This document shows, in pieces, positions 1 through 6,065 of a DNA stretch of 6,065 bases. The notes beneath the pieces are model-generated. The model made no database searches, was not told the origin of the DNA, and saw only the letters and a list, made by a program, of their open reading frames with translations. The stretch covers positions 1 to 6,065 of the forward strand of contig CAIQOG010000640.1 in NCBI GenBank assembly GCA_903873355.1. The letters run 5' to 3'. The DNA is from an uncultured Bacteroidales bacterium. GTDB lineage: Bacteria; Bacteroidota; Bacteroidia; Bacteroidales; Paludibacteraceae. Numbering within the stretch: the stretch's first letter is position 1; each line of letters opens with the position of its first letter. Position numbers and translations under genes: made by a program.

Positions 1-8
1 AGATAAAT

Positions 9-44
9 AAGCCGAAACGCTTATTTTTGAAAGGTTTCGGCCTT
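9..44 (-). terminator. Candidate terminator hairpin after the MCE gene
   Basis: A perfect 8-base inverted repeat pairs GCCGAAAC (11-18) with GTTTCGGC (34-41). It can be lengthened outward by AA/TT across a bulged C at 42, and inward by CTT/AAG (20-22 with 31-33) across a bulged G at 19. Read on the minus strand, the G+C-rich stem is followed by a T-rich stretch (ATTTATCT, positions 8 to 1), though not a clean run of T. It lies about 65 bases beyond the stop codon of the leftward MCE gene, a reasonable place for an intrinsic terminator of the amidase-MCE operon. It could equally serve a rightward transcript entering from outside the window, or be bidirectional. The weak T-tract keeps confidence moderate. 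Confidence 0.42.
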
Positions 45-109
45 GTAATACTTTAAATTGAAATTTTTTTGTTCTGTTTCGCTATTTAGAATATATTTAA
101 ATAAGCGAC

Positions 110-1021
110 TTATTTTTTGTTATTTCCAAAAAGAGAAAAATGGACGTAATTTTTAGGATTTTTCTGTAAATCGATAAGTAATTTATCGGCGCTGGAAGCT
201 GTGTTTGATAAGTTGATATACAGATCTTTATTGTTTACGAGCATACCTAATGTACCGTCACCATTATTAATCTTATCAGTTATTAAATTAAGATTTGCAA
301 TGGTATGATTTATACTTGCTATAGTAGCTTCAAAATCGATTTTTTTTAGGTTCCCACTAATTTGTTTAAAGTCGGAAGTTAAACCATTTACATTGCCCAG
401 TATTTTAGGCATATCATTGTTCATCATCTTCTTTAATTGTGATGAACTTACGGCAAGATCGGCAGTGGTATGCTCAATTGAACTCAGACTTTTAGTCAGA
501 TTTTTATTTTCTACGAGCATTCGTACAGAACGTAATAATGAATCGGCCTGAGTAGCTATGTTATCTATTTTAGGCATTAAATCGCCTGAGAGTTGAGCCA
601 TCATACCAATTTCTACTTTCGATTCTATTGTGTCACCTGGAGTGTGCATGGCTTGTGTTGCAATTATAGGATCGAAGACCAATTGAATGGCTTTTCCTCC
701 CATCAGGCCTTCATCATAAAGCAGTATTTGAGTACCTTTTGGTAATTTAATATCTTTTGATACCGAAACCTTAATAACAAATGCTTCTTTTTTAGTAAAG
801 TCGTATTTTACCTGTTCAACCTGTCCTACTTTAAATCCCTTGACATATACCGGACTTGATGGAACAAGACCACCTATGTTTTCATACCGTGCATAGAAGT
901 AATTTTTTGATGAAAAGATGTCAGTTCCTTTCAGGAAATTCATGCCGAAATATAATACCAAAATAGCCGCTACAGCCATTATTCCAACTTTTACTTCTCT
1001 TGTAAAATAATTTTTTTTCAT
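110..1021 (-). CDS. MCE/MlaD-family membrane-anchored lipid-transport protein
   Basis: This 303-residue protein belongs to the MCE (MlaD) family, periplasmic substrate-binding components of ABC systems that move phospholipids or other lipids between the inner and outer membranes. Residues 1-11 are short and basic (MKKNYFTREVK). One hydrophobic segment at about 12-30 should anchor it in the inner membrane with the rest in the periplasm. The MCE domain spans about 39-117, with the typical GFKVGQV stretch near 62-68 and GLMGGK near 105-110. Residues 140-285 look helical and heptad-like, as expected for the long tail that lets MCE hexamers form a channel. The motif NGDGTLG (253-259) and the ending NPKNYVHFSLFG (288-299) recall Bacteroidota MCE proteins as I know them. 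E. coli MlaD is much shorter (about 180 residues) and lacks this tail. No ATPase or permease gene (mlaF/mlaE type) is visible beside it. It is the second gene of a probable operon, 40 bases after the amidase. The ATG sits between A-runs (A7 before, A8 inside codons 2-4) with no Shine-Dalgarno sequence. Confidence 0.9.
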   Translation of the reverse strand: MKKNYFTREVKVGIMAVAAILVLYFGMNFLKGTDIFSSKNYFYARYENIGGLVPSSPVYVKGFKVGQVEQVKYDFTKKEAFVIKVSVSKDIKLPKGTQILLYDEGLMGGKAIQLVFDPIIATQAMHTPGDTIESKVEIGMMAQLSGDLMPKIDNIATQADSLLRSVRMLVENKNLTKSLSSIEHTTADLAVSSSQLKKMMNNDMPKILGNVNGLTSDFKQISGNLKKIDFEATIASINHTIANLNLITDKINNGDGTLGMLVNNKDLYINLSNTASSADKLLIDLQKNPKNYVHFSLFGNNKK

Positions 1022-1061
1022 TTTTTTATTGTGTTTTATCGGGTGCTTTTATGTTACCCAA

Positions 1062-2360
1062 CTATTTAATAAATTTTGAAAGTTCCTTGTTCGTCATTTT
1101 TTTGTTGTCTACAAACCCGATTATAAAAGCTTTGGGAAATTTTTTATGTATTTTTTTCCTGAGGGTTTCTATTTTTGAATATTCAGTTTCTGAACCAACA
1201 GTATATTTATATAAACCGTTTTCGATATAATACTCCACATTTGATAAACCTTTAAAATCTGCTGAACTATGTTTTATAACCTTATTTGAAGCAAAAAGTT
1301 GTAATTTGAAAACTGGTAGGGCTGAAATATTTCTTTTTTCAGCATTTTTGCTAATCTGAACAGGTTTTATTGACGAAACATCTACTAAGGTATCAATAAC
1401 AGGTTTATTTGTTGTTTTTACAATCGGTTCAGGTTTTGTTTTCTCAACATTAGTTTTTGTTGGTACGTTAATAACCGGGTTTTGTGGTTTTATTGAGTCC
1501 GATTTTGAAACTGGTTTTTCTTTTGCGTTATTAGAAGATTCTTTTTTCTCAATTATGTTGACGTTAATTATTTGACGACCGGATTTCTTGTCATGAGCGC
1601 GTTTGTAATCAACAAAAGCATTAAAAATAGCTGTTGCCAGTTCTTTTTGCCCGTCCGAGGAGATTAGATATCGTTCTTCAGAAGGATTAGAAATAAAACC
1701 AAGTTCTACCAAAACGCTTGGACAGGCTGAACGATGTAAAACCCAAAAACCGGCCTGTCGTACTCCACGGTCTAATCTTCCACAGTATTTATGAAATTGT
1801 TTCTGAATAACAGAAGCAAAATCAACACTTCGGTCGATATATTTATCCTGCATAAATTCGAACATGATGTATGAATCAACAGAATTCGGGTCAAATCCAT
1901 GATACTTGGTTTTATAGTCTTCTTCAAGAGTGATAACTGAGTTTTCACGCATTGCAACATCCAGATTGGCTTTTGTTTTGGCTAACCCGAGCGTGTAACT
2001 TTCTGCTCCATAGGCAGATGAGCCTGGAGATGAATTGGTGTGAACACAAATAAACAGGTCGGCATGATGATCGTTAACAACATTGGCACGCTCCTGTAGC
2101 GTAAGATATACATCTGTTTTTCGGGTATATACTACTTTTACATCCCTGAAATTTTGTTCGATTATATTTCCAAGAATCAGCGTAACGGCAAGATTAATGT
2201 CTTTTTCACGGTTGTTTAAAGTTTTTGCACCGGGGTCATGTCCACCATGACCTGCATCCAGAACAACTGTAAATCTTGTATCCTGAGCTTTAATTGTCAG
2301 CGACAGAAAGAGACCAAGAATTAAAATAAAGGATTGAAATACAGAAAAACAGTTCTTCAC
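1062..2360 (-). CDS. Periplasmic N-acetylmuramoyl-L-alanine amidase with C-terminal SPOR-like domain
   Basis: This 432-residue zinc amidase (Amidase_3, AmiA/B/C type) cuts the amide bond between N-acetylmuramic acid and the peptide stem, splitting peptidoglycan at division. A signal peptide occupies residues 1-25 (hydrophobic core 11-22, probable cleavage after IKA). The catalytic domain covers about 30-250: VVLDAGHGGHDPG supplies zinc ligand H38, REKD gives E52, VHTN gives H107, and VELGFISNP carries the probable catalytic E219. The stretch 137-180 between strands sits where AmiB/AmiC carry a regulatory helical insert; that comparison is inference. A Lys/Pro/Ser/Thr-rich linker (about 252-347) leads to a SPOR-like domain (about 351-416, starting FKLQLFAS). 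SPOR domains bind denuded glycan at the septum, so this probably targets the enzyme there. There is no AMIN domain. The start codon is GTG (plus-strand CAC at 2358-2360). The frame stays open upstream to a stop at 2439-2441 but has no ATG, GTG or TTG there, and the signal peptide begins neatly at the GTG. Stop is TAG. It is the first gene of the probable amidase-MCE operon. Confidence 0.93.
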   Translation of the reverse strand: MKNCFSVFQSFILILGLFLSLTIKAQDTRFTVVLDAGHGGHDPGAKTLNNREKDINLAVTLILGNIIEQNFRDVKVVYTRKTDVYLTLQERANVVNDHHADLFICVHTNSSPGSSAYGAESYTLGLAKTKANLDVAMRENSVITLEEDYKTKYHGFDPNSVDSYIMFEFMQDKYIDRSVDFASVIQKQFHKYCGRLDRGVRQAGFWVLHRSACPSVLVELGFISNPSEERYLISSDGQKELATAIFNAFVDYKRAHDKKSGRQIINVNIIEKKESSNNAKEKPVSKSDSIKPQNPVINVPTKTNVEKTKPEPIVKTTNKPVIDTLVDVSSIKPVQISKNAEKRNISALPVFKLQLFASNKVIKHSSADFKGLSNVEYYIENGLYKYTVGSETEYSKIETLRKKIHKKFPKAFIIGFVDNKKMTNKELSKFIK

Positions 2361-2375
2361 GAATCTAATATTTTG

Positions 2376-2404
2376 AATGATTGCAATGATTAAGTCTGAC
2401 TTAA
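2376..2404. repeat. Direct repeat and 15-base dyad in the amidase leader
   Basis: Two exact 7-base copies of AATGATT lie at 2376-2382 and 2385-2391, separated by GC, so their period is 9 bases. The second copy runs into a perfect inverted repeat, TTAAGTC (2390-2396), a single central T (2397), and GACTTAA (2398-2404). A one-base centre is unsuited to an RNA hairpin but suits a dimeric DNA-binding protein. The cluster lies between the amidase -7 element and its start codon, at or just after the expected transcription start, where a repressor could act. No regulator is identified; chance occurrence in A+T-rich DNA is possible. Confidence 0.4.
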
Positions 2405-2413
2405 ATTTTTGTG

Positions 2414-2421
2414 CAAAAGTA
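2414..2421 (-). promoter_or_regulatory. Candidate -7 promoter element for the amidase-MCE operon
   Basis: Read on the minus strand this is TACTTTTG, an exact match to the Bacteroidota -7 consensus TAnnTTTG, followed by CA as is common. It lies 53 bases upstream of the GTG start, giving a leader of roughly 45 bases. No clear -33 TTTG lies at the expected 19-21 base spacing; the nearest TTTG on that strand (2450-2453) is too far. The match is in a non-coding region facing the right gene. Confidence 0.5.
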
Positions 2422-2517
2422 ATTATTTTATACTGTTTTTAATGCGAAACAAAGGAGTAAATTTTGAAATTATTCATAAAAAAAAGAGATATGTAAATTA
2501 GGCTGTCTTTTTTTGAT

Positions 2518-2525
2518 TAAATTTG
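2518..2525 (+). promoter_or_regulatory. Candidate -7 promoter element for lptD
   Basis: TAAATTTG matches the Bacteroidota -7 consensus TAnnTTTG exactly and is followed by CA. It ends 33 bases before the lptD ATG, which places transcription start near 2530 and gives a leader under 30 bases. A -33 TTTG at normal spacing is not evident; the TTTG at 2512-2515 is far too close. Its mirror position to the minus-strand element at 2414-2421 supports a divergent promoter pair. Confidence 0.5.
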
Positions 2526-2532
2526 CAACTTA

Positions 2533-2550
2533 TTTATTCAATGCAATAAA
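2533..2550 (+). other. Short A+T inverted repeat with a two-codon upstream ORF in the lptD leader
   Basis: TTTATT (2533-2538) and AATAAA (2545-2550) are inverted repeats around the six bases CAATGC, close to the predicted 5' end of the lptD message. Inside lies ATG CAA TAA (2541-2549), in the lptD frame and 18 bases before the real start, which begins with the same ATG CAA. The in-frame TAA shows that 2559 is the first usable ATG for lptD. The stem is all A-T and weak, so any regulatory role is speculative. Confidence 0.25.
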
Positions 2551-2558
2551 CCTGCCGG

Positions 2559-5315
2559 ATGCAAATCTGTAACCAATTATATTTCAGTAAATCTCCCCTG
2601 ATATTGGTATTCTTTTTCTGGTTAGCTATACCTTATTCAGGGCTTAGCCAGACTAAAGTTGCATCTCCAAAACCTATTGAAAAATCAGCTAAGATTGATT
2701 CCATATCCCAAAAGAAAGATTCCACAATTGAAACAACCAAACAAAAATCAAATAAAATTGATGCTGAAATAGTTTATAGTGCACAGGATTCCATCGTTTT
2801 TCTGGGCAATGGTACCGGTTTTTTGTATGGGAAAAGTGATATTAAATATAAAAATATCAATCTGAAATCAGAATTTGTTCGTGTGAAAATGGATAGTAGT
2901 ACTGTTTATGCTACCGGAAAAACAGACAGTTTAGGAAAAAAGATAGGTGAGCCAGTCTTTACAGAAAATAAAACAGAATATAATTCCCGTGAACTGACAT
3001 ACAATTTGAAAACCAGAAAAGGTTATATACGTCAGGCAGTTACAAAACAAGGTGAAGGCTACGTTATCAGTGATAAAACCAAAAAATCTACTACTGATAT
3101 TCTTTGTATGACTGACGGAAAATATACCACATGCGATAATCACGAACATCCAGATTTTTATCTCGATCTGACTCGGGGAAAAGTCAAACCCGGCGGCTAT
3201 ATTGTGGCTGGTCCGGCATATCTTGTGGTAGAAGATGTGCCATTACCTATTGCACTGCCTTTTGGATTTTTCCCTTTTACAGATAAATATTCATCTGGAA
3301 TTTTGATGCCAACCTTTCAGGATGAACTGACACGAGGTTTTGGTTTAACAAATGGTGGATATTATTTTGCTATTAATGATTACGCTGACCTGGAGTTGCG
3401 TGGCGATATTTATACCAAAGGGACTTGGGCATTATCTGCAAGTTCAGGTTATATGAAAAGATATAAATTCAGAGGAAATTTCAATATCAGTTACCGTCAG
3501 GATGTGATTGGAGAAAAGGAAATACCTTCAACTTATAGTACTTCGAATAATTTAAGTATCAGATGGTCTCATTCTCAGGATTCAAAAGCGAATCCATTTT
3601 TTAACTTTTCGTCAAGTGTAAATTTTTCGACCAGTGGTTACAACAGAAGCAATATCAACAGTTATTACAATCCGGCACTAAATTCAGAAAATACCAAAAG
3701 TTCGAGTGTTTCATTTACACAAAGATTTCCTGAAAGTCCTTTCAGCATATCAGGAAGTATGTTGATAAACCAACGCACAAAGGATTCGACTATTAGCATG
3801 TCTTTGCCAAATGTCAACATCTCAATGAGCAGGATTTATCCTTTTAAAAGAAAAGATGCTATTGGTAAAGAACGTTGGTATGAAAAGATTTCAATGTCGT
3901 ATTCCGGCTCTTTATCAAATAGTATTGAGACCAAAGAGAACCGATTATTATCATCATCTTTTGTACGCGATTGGCGAAACGGAATGAGACACAGCATTCC
4001 GATTAGTGCTACTTTTGATTTGTTTAAATATATAAATATCTCACCTTCTGTGAATTATAATGAACGCTGGTACCTGTCATCCATAAACAGATCATGGGAC
4101 AAAACTAATCAAAAAGTAAAAACTGACACAGTGGCAGGATTTAACAGGGTTTATGATTTTAATATGGGTATTTCGGCATCAACCACATTATATGGATTTT
4201 ACCAACCAATTCGTTCGCTTTTCGGAGATAAAATTGACCGCATACGTCATGTCATGAAACCATCGGTAGGTTTTAGTTATATGCCCGATTTTGGAGAATC
4301 AATGTGGGGATATTACGGAACGTATGTTCAATCAATAAGAGATGCATCAAACCCGCTTGTTTTTCATGATCAGGTGGTTCAGTATTCACATTATGAAAAT
4401 AGTTTATTTGGAACACCGGGAGCAGGAAAGTCTGGAAATCTAAATTTCTCTTTGAGTAATAATGTTGAAATGAAAGTTAAAAACGATAAAGATACAACCG
4501 GAACAAAACCATTCAACATCATTAGTTTGATTGATAATTTTACAGTAGGAAGTTCATACAATATGGCAGCAGATTCAATGCAATGGTCGTTGTTTAATAC
4601 TAATCTTCGAATCAAATTAGGTAAAAATTACACATTGAGCCTTAGTGGTGCTTTCGATCCATATATGTACGGATTAAACAGTGGCGGTTATCCGGTTAGA
4701 ATTAATAAACTTCGTTGGGCAAATGGTGGATTCCCTCGTTTTATGGGAACAAGTACTTCGTATAGCTACACTTTTAATAACGATACTTTTAAAAAGAAAT
4801 CAACCACCCCAAAAAAGAATACGACCGGTAATCAGGACAATAAAATCCCTACCAAAGATGATTCTAATACTTCAAATTTACAGGGAAATACTTCTTCTCA
4901 GAATCAGGAGAGTAAACAGGAAAAACCAATTGATGGATATCAGAAAATTGCGATTCCCTGGAGTGTTAGTTTCAGCTATTCAATTCTTTATGCAAATACC
5001 AATGTGTTTGATAAATCAAAAATGGAATATGAAATGGGATTTACACATAACTTGAGTGTTTCGGGAAATATTTCATTAACAACTAACTGGCGTATTTCAG
5101 CCAACTCGACATACGATTTTAAAGCCAATCAATTTACATATACTAATGTAAGTGTTAACCGGAGTCTGCATTGCTGGAATATGTCGGCAAGTTTTGTCCC
5201 TTTTGGACCGTTTAGATCATATAATTTTCATATTGGTGTCAATGCCAGTATGTTGCAGGATTTGAAGTATGATAAACAAAGTGGTTATGGCACAACACCA
5301 ATCACATGGTATTAA
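2559..5315 (+). CDS. lptD: LPS-assembly outer-membrane protein LptD
   Basis: This 918-residue protein is the Bacteroidota form of LptD, the outer-membrane barrel that, with LptE, receives LPS from the Lpt bridge and inserts it into the outer leaflet. A signal peptide covers about 1-31 (core LILVFFFWLAI, probable cleavage near SGLSQ). A Lys/Ser/Thr-rich linker (32-66) leads to a periplasmic OstA/LptA-like beta-jellyroll domain (about 67-230) with repeating short strands such as SDIKYKNINL and NSRELTYNL. The stretch DVPLPIALPFGFFPF (227-241) marks entry to the barrel, in line with the VPxxxxPF-type region of LptD proteins. From about 245 to the end alternate aromatic and polar beta-strands, rich in Ser, Asn and Tyr, form the barrel. 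Residues 740-792 are a low-complexity Lys/Asn/Thr/Ser/Gln stretch, probably an exposed loop. Apart from C4 in the signal peptide, the only cysteines are C183, C192 and C872. The ATG at 2559 is chosen because an in-frame TAA lies at 2547 and the signal peptide begins there. The length is ordinary for the phylum and larger than E. coli LptD (784). No lptE is visible in the window. Confidence 0.9.
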   Translation: MQICNQLYFSKSPLILVFFFWLAIPYSGLSQTKVASPKPIEKSAKIDSISQKKDSTIETTKQKSNKIDAEIVYSAQDSIVFLGNGTGFLYGKSDIKYKNINLKSEFVRVKMDSSTVYATGKTDSLGKKIGEPVFTENKTEYNSRELTYNLKTRKGYIRQAVTKQGEGYVISDKTKKSTTDILCMTDGKYTTCDNHEHPDFYLDLTRGKVKPGGYIVAGPAYLVVEDVPLPIALPFGFFPFTDKYSSGILMPTFQDELTRGFGLTNGGYYFAINDYADLELRGDIYTKGTWALSASSGYMKRYKFRGNFNISYRQDVIGEKEIPSTYSTSNNLSIRWSHSQDSKANPFFNFSSSVNFSTSGYNRSNINSYYNPALNSENTKSSSVSFTQRFPESPFSISGSMLINQRTKDSTISMSLPNVNISMSRIYPFKRKDAIGKERWYEKISMSYSGSLSNSIETKENRLLSSSFVRDWRNGMRHSIPISATFDLFKYINISPSVNYNERWYLSSINRSWDKTNQKVKTDTVAGFNRVYDFNMGISASTTLYGFYQPIRSLFGDKIDRIRHVMKPSVGFSYMPDFGESMWGYYGTYVQSIRDASNPLVFHDQVVQYSHYENSLFGTPGAGKSGNLNFSLSNNVEMKVKNDKDTTGTKPFNIISLIDNFTVGSSYNMAADSMQWSLFNTNLRIKLGKNYTLSLSGAFDPYMYGLNSGGYPVRINKLRWANGGFPRFMGTSTSYSYTFNNDTFKKKSTTPKKNTTGNQDNKIPTKDDSNTSNLQGNTSSQNQESKQEKPIDGYQKIAIPWSVSFSYSILYANTNVFDKSKMEYEMGFTHNLSVSGNISLTTNWRISANSTYDFKANQFTYTNVSVNRSLHCWNMSASFVPFGPFRSYNFHIGVNASMLQDLKYDKQSGYGTTPITWY

Positions 5316-5412
5316 AAATGAGATAATTAACACAGATTATTGAACAATTAGATTGAAAAAACAATTATAGAGTATTTAAAACAGAATATAAATTTTTAAA
5401 ACCCGATAAAAA
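5316..5412 (+). other. A+T-rich gap between lptD and slyD
   Basis: These 97 bases hold no gene and no convincing terminator hairpin. A weak promoter-like TAAATTTT (5389-5396) differs from the -7 consensus by its last base and has no -33 partner. ACAATTA occurs twice (5344-5350 and 5361-5367), probably by chance. I cannot tell whether slyD has its own promoter or is partly read through from lptD. Confidence 0.3.
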
Positions 5413-6018
5413 ATGAAAATTACAGCAAACAAATCAGTTTCGGCAGAGTACGAATTGTACGTAGATGGCGAAGTAGAAGGAGAATTGGAATTAATGGAAA
5501 AAGCTACCGAGCAACAACCATTGAGTTTTATTTATGGAGTTGGCATGATGCTTCCAAAATTCGAAGAAAATCTCTTTGGGATGCAGGTAGGAGACAAATT
5601 TGATTTTGTAATCAACAATGAAGATGCATACGGACCTTACGACGACGAAAGTGTGTTGGACCTGGATCGTGCTATTTTTGAAGTTGATGGAAAGTTAGAC
5701 GAAGAAATGATTTTCGAAGGTAATGTAGTGCCTTTGATGGATGGGGACGGAAACCGTATTAATGCTCAGGTTGTGAGCATTTCCGATACGCATGTAAAAG
5801 TTGACCTGAATCACCCGCTAGCAGGTGAAAATCTTCACTTTAAAGGCTCTGTCCTTGAAGTTCGTGAAGCCAGTGAAAAAGAATTAGCTGCTATTATGGG
5901 CGGTGGTTGCGGCTGTGGAAGCGGCGGTTGCGGTTCCGGATGTGGTGATAACGAATGTGGTTCTGAAGAAGAAATGGCTGATAGTTGTGGTTGCGGAAGT
6001 GGTTGCGGCTGTAATTAA
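5413..6018 (+). CDS. slyD: SlyD-type FKBP peptidyl-prolyl cis-trans isomerase with cysteine-rich tail
   Basis: This 201-residue cytoplasmic protein (no signal peptide) is an FKBP-type prolyl isomerase of the SlyD family, which speeds proline isomerisation, acts as a chaperone and in several bacteria handles nickel or other metals. The FKBP fold is split: residues 1-75 include PLSFIYGVG (36-44), LPKFEENLFGMQVGDKF (47-63) and EDAYGPYD (70-77). An insert-in-flap chaperone domain follows (about 76-130). The FKBP fold resumes with the SlyD signature NHPLAGENLHF (133-143) and VLEVREAS (147-154). Residues 163-201 are a Gly/Cys tail with nine cysteines (166, 168, 173, 177, 182, 192, 194, 198, 200) and no histidine, broken by an acidic stretch (SEEEMAD). 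E. coli SlyD has a His-rich metal-binding tail at this place. The LPKFE in place of the E. coli-type I-x-GLE is, as I recall, normal for Bacteroidota. There is no Shine-Dalgarno sequence; an A-run precedes the ATG. It lies 97 bases after lptD in the same direction and is probably independently expressed. Confidence 0.93.
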   Translation: MKITANKSVSAEYELYVDGEVEGELELMEKATEQQPLSFIYGVGMMLPKFEENLFGMQVGDKFDFVINNEDAYGPYDDESVLDLDRAIFEVDGKLDEEMIFEGNVVPLMDGDGNRINAQVVSISDTHVKVDLNHPLAGENLHFKGSVLEVREASEKELAAIMGGGCGCGSGGCGSGCGDNECGSEEEMADSCGCGSGCGCN

Positions 6019-6044
6019 AAGAAAAACTAATATGTATTAACTCG

Positions 6045-6065
6045 ATGGATATCAAATGGTTTCAT
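6045..6065 (+). CDS. Possible start of a further rightward gene, cut by the window edge
   Basis: An ATG at 6045 opens a frame that reads MDIKWFH and is still open at the window end, 26 bases after the slyD stop. The short gap and same direction would fit a gene co-transcribed with slyD. Seven codons are far too few to recognise a family, there is no Shine-Dalgarno sequence, and the nearby ATG at 6032 is stopped after two codons. The call rests on position alone. Confidence 0.2.

Noticed and set aside
22..29. TATTTTTG, a match to the -7 promoter consensus on the plus strand
   Set aside because: It is in the loop of the candidate terminator hairpin and no rightward gene follows; the match is easily produced by T-rich DNA.
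99..115. Hairpin AAATAAG-CGA-CTTATTT overlapping the MCE stop codon, with a T-run after it on the plus strand
   Set aside because: The stem is almost all A-T and the T-run extends into the MCE coding region on the wrong side for the leftward transcript; the G+C-richer hairpin at 9-44 is the better terminator candidate.
1772..1960. A 62-codon leftward frame inside the amidase
   Set aside because: It overlaps the catalytic domain of a clear amidase in another frame and shows no recognisable protein features.
4681..5055. A rightward open frame of 124 codons inside lptD in another frame
   Set aside because: It lies wholly within lptD, has no family-like composition and no leader signals; it arises from the low-complexity Asn/Lys/Thr coding sequence.
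5887..6018. Gly/Cys-rich repeats at the end of slyD considered as a CRISPR-like or recent tandem repeat
   Set aside because: The repetition is at the level of short GGTTGCGG-type codon pairs that encode the Gly/Cys tail; there are no regular repeats and spacers.
1..6065. Search for insertion sequences, tRNA genes, attachment sites or phage/defence genes
   Set aside because: No terminal inverted repeats, transposase, tRNA-like cloverleaf or defence-type protein was visible; nearly all DNA is accounted for by four core envelope or folding genes.

Overview
The window looks like a chromosomal core region of a Bacteroidota bacterium, probably of the Bacteroidales/Marinilabiliales/Flavobacteriia breadth; I cannot place it more finely. 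The evidence is the low G+C content, the near absence of Shine-Dalgarno sequences before the genes, two good matches to the Bacteroidota -7 promoter element (TAnnTTTG), and four proteins whose architectures are typical of that phylum. I see no mobile element, CRISPR array, tRNA, rRNA or clear sign of recent transfer.

Layout from left to right. Positions 1-109 are non-coding and hold a hairpin that may end the leftward transcript. Two leftward genes follow: an MCE/MlaD-family lipid-transport protein (110-1021) and, upstream of it in the same direction, a periplasmic N-acetylmuramoyl-L-alanine amidase with a C-terminal SPOR-like domain (1062-2360, GTG start). Only 40 bases separate them, so they are probably one operon transcribed amidase first. 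A 198-base divergent intergenic region (2361-2558) carries a candidate promoter for each arm, plus a direct repeat and a 15-base dyad in the amidase leader. To the right, lptD (2559-5315) encodes the outer-membrane LPS-insertion protein, followed after 97 bases by a SlyD-type FKBP peptidyl-prolyl isomerase (5413-6018). The last 21 bases may begin another rightward gene.

Three of the four genes concern the Gram-negative envelope: peptidoglycan splitting (amidase), lipid traffic between the membranes (MCE protein) and LPS delivery to the outer surface (LptD). The shared divergent control region suggests coordination of wall remodelling with outer-membrane building. SlyD is a folding helper and probable metal handler and need not belong to the same unit.

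I did not find a new biological system here. The points most worth checking are the all-cysteine, histidine-free tail of SlyD, the repeat/dyad cluster between the divergent promoters, and the cysteine arrangement of LptD, which differs from the E. coli paradigm.
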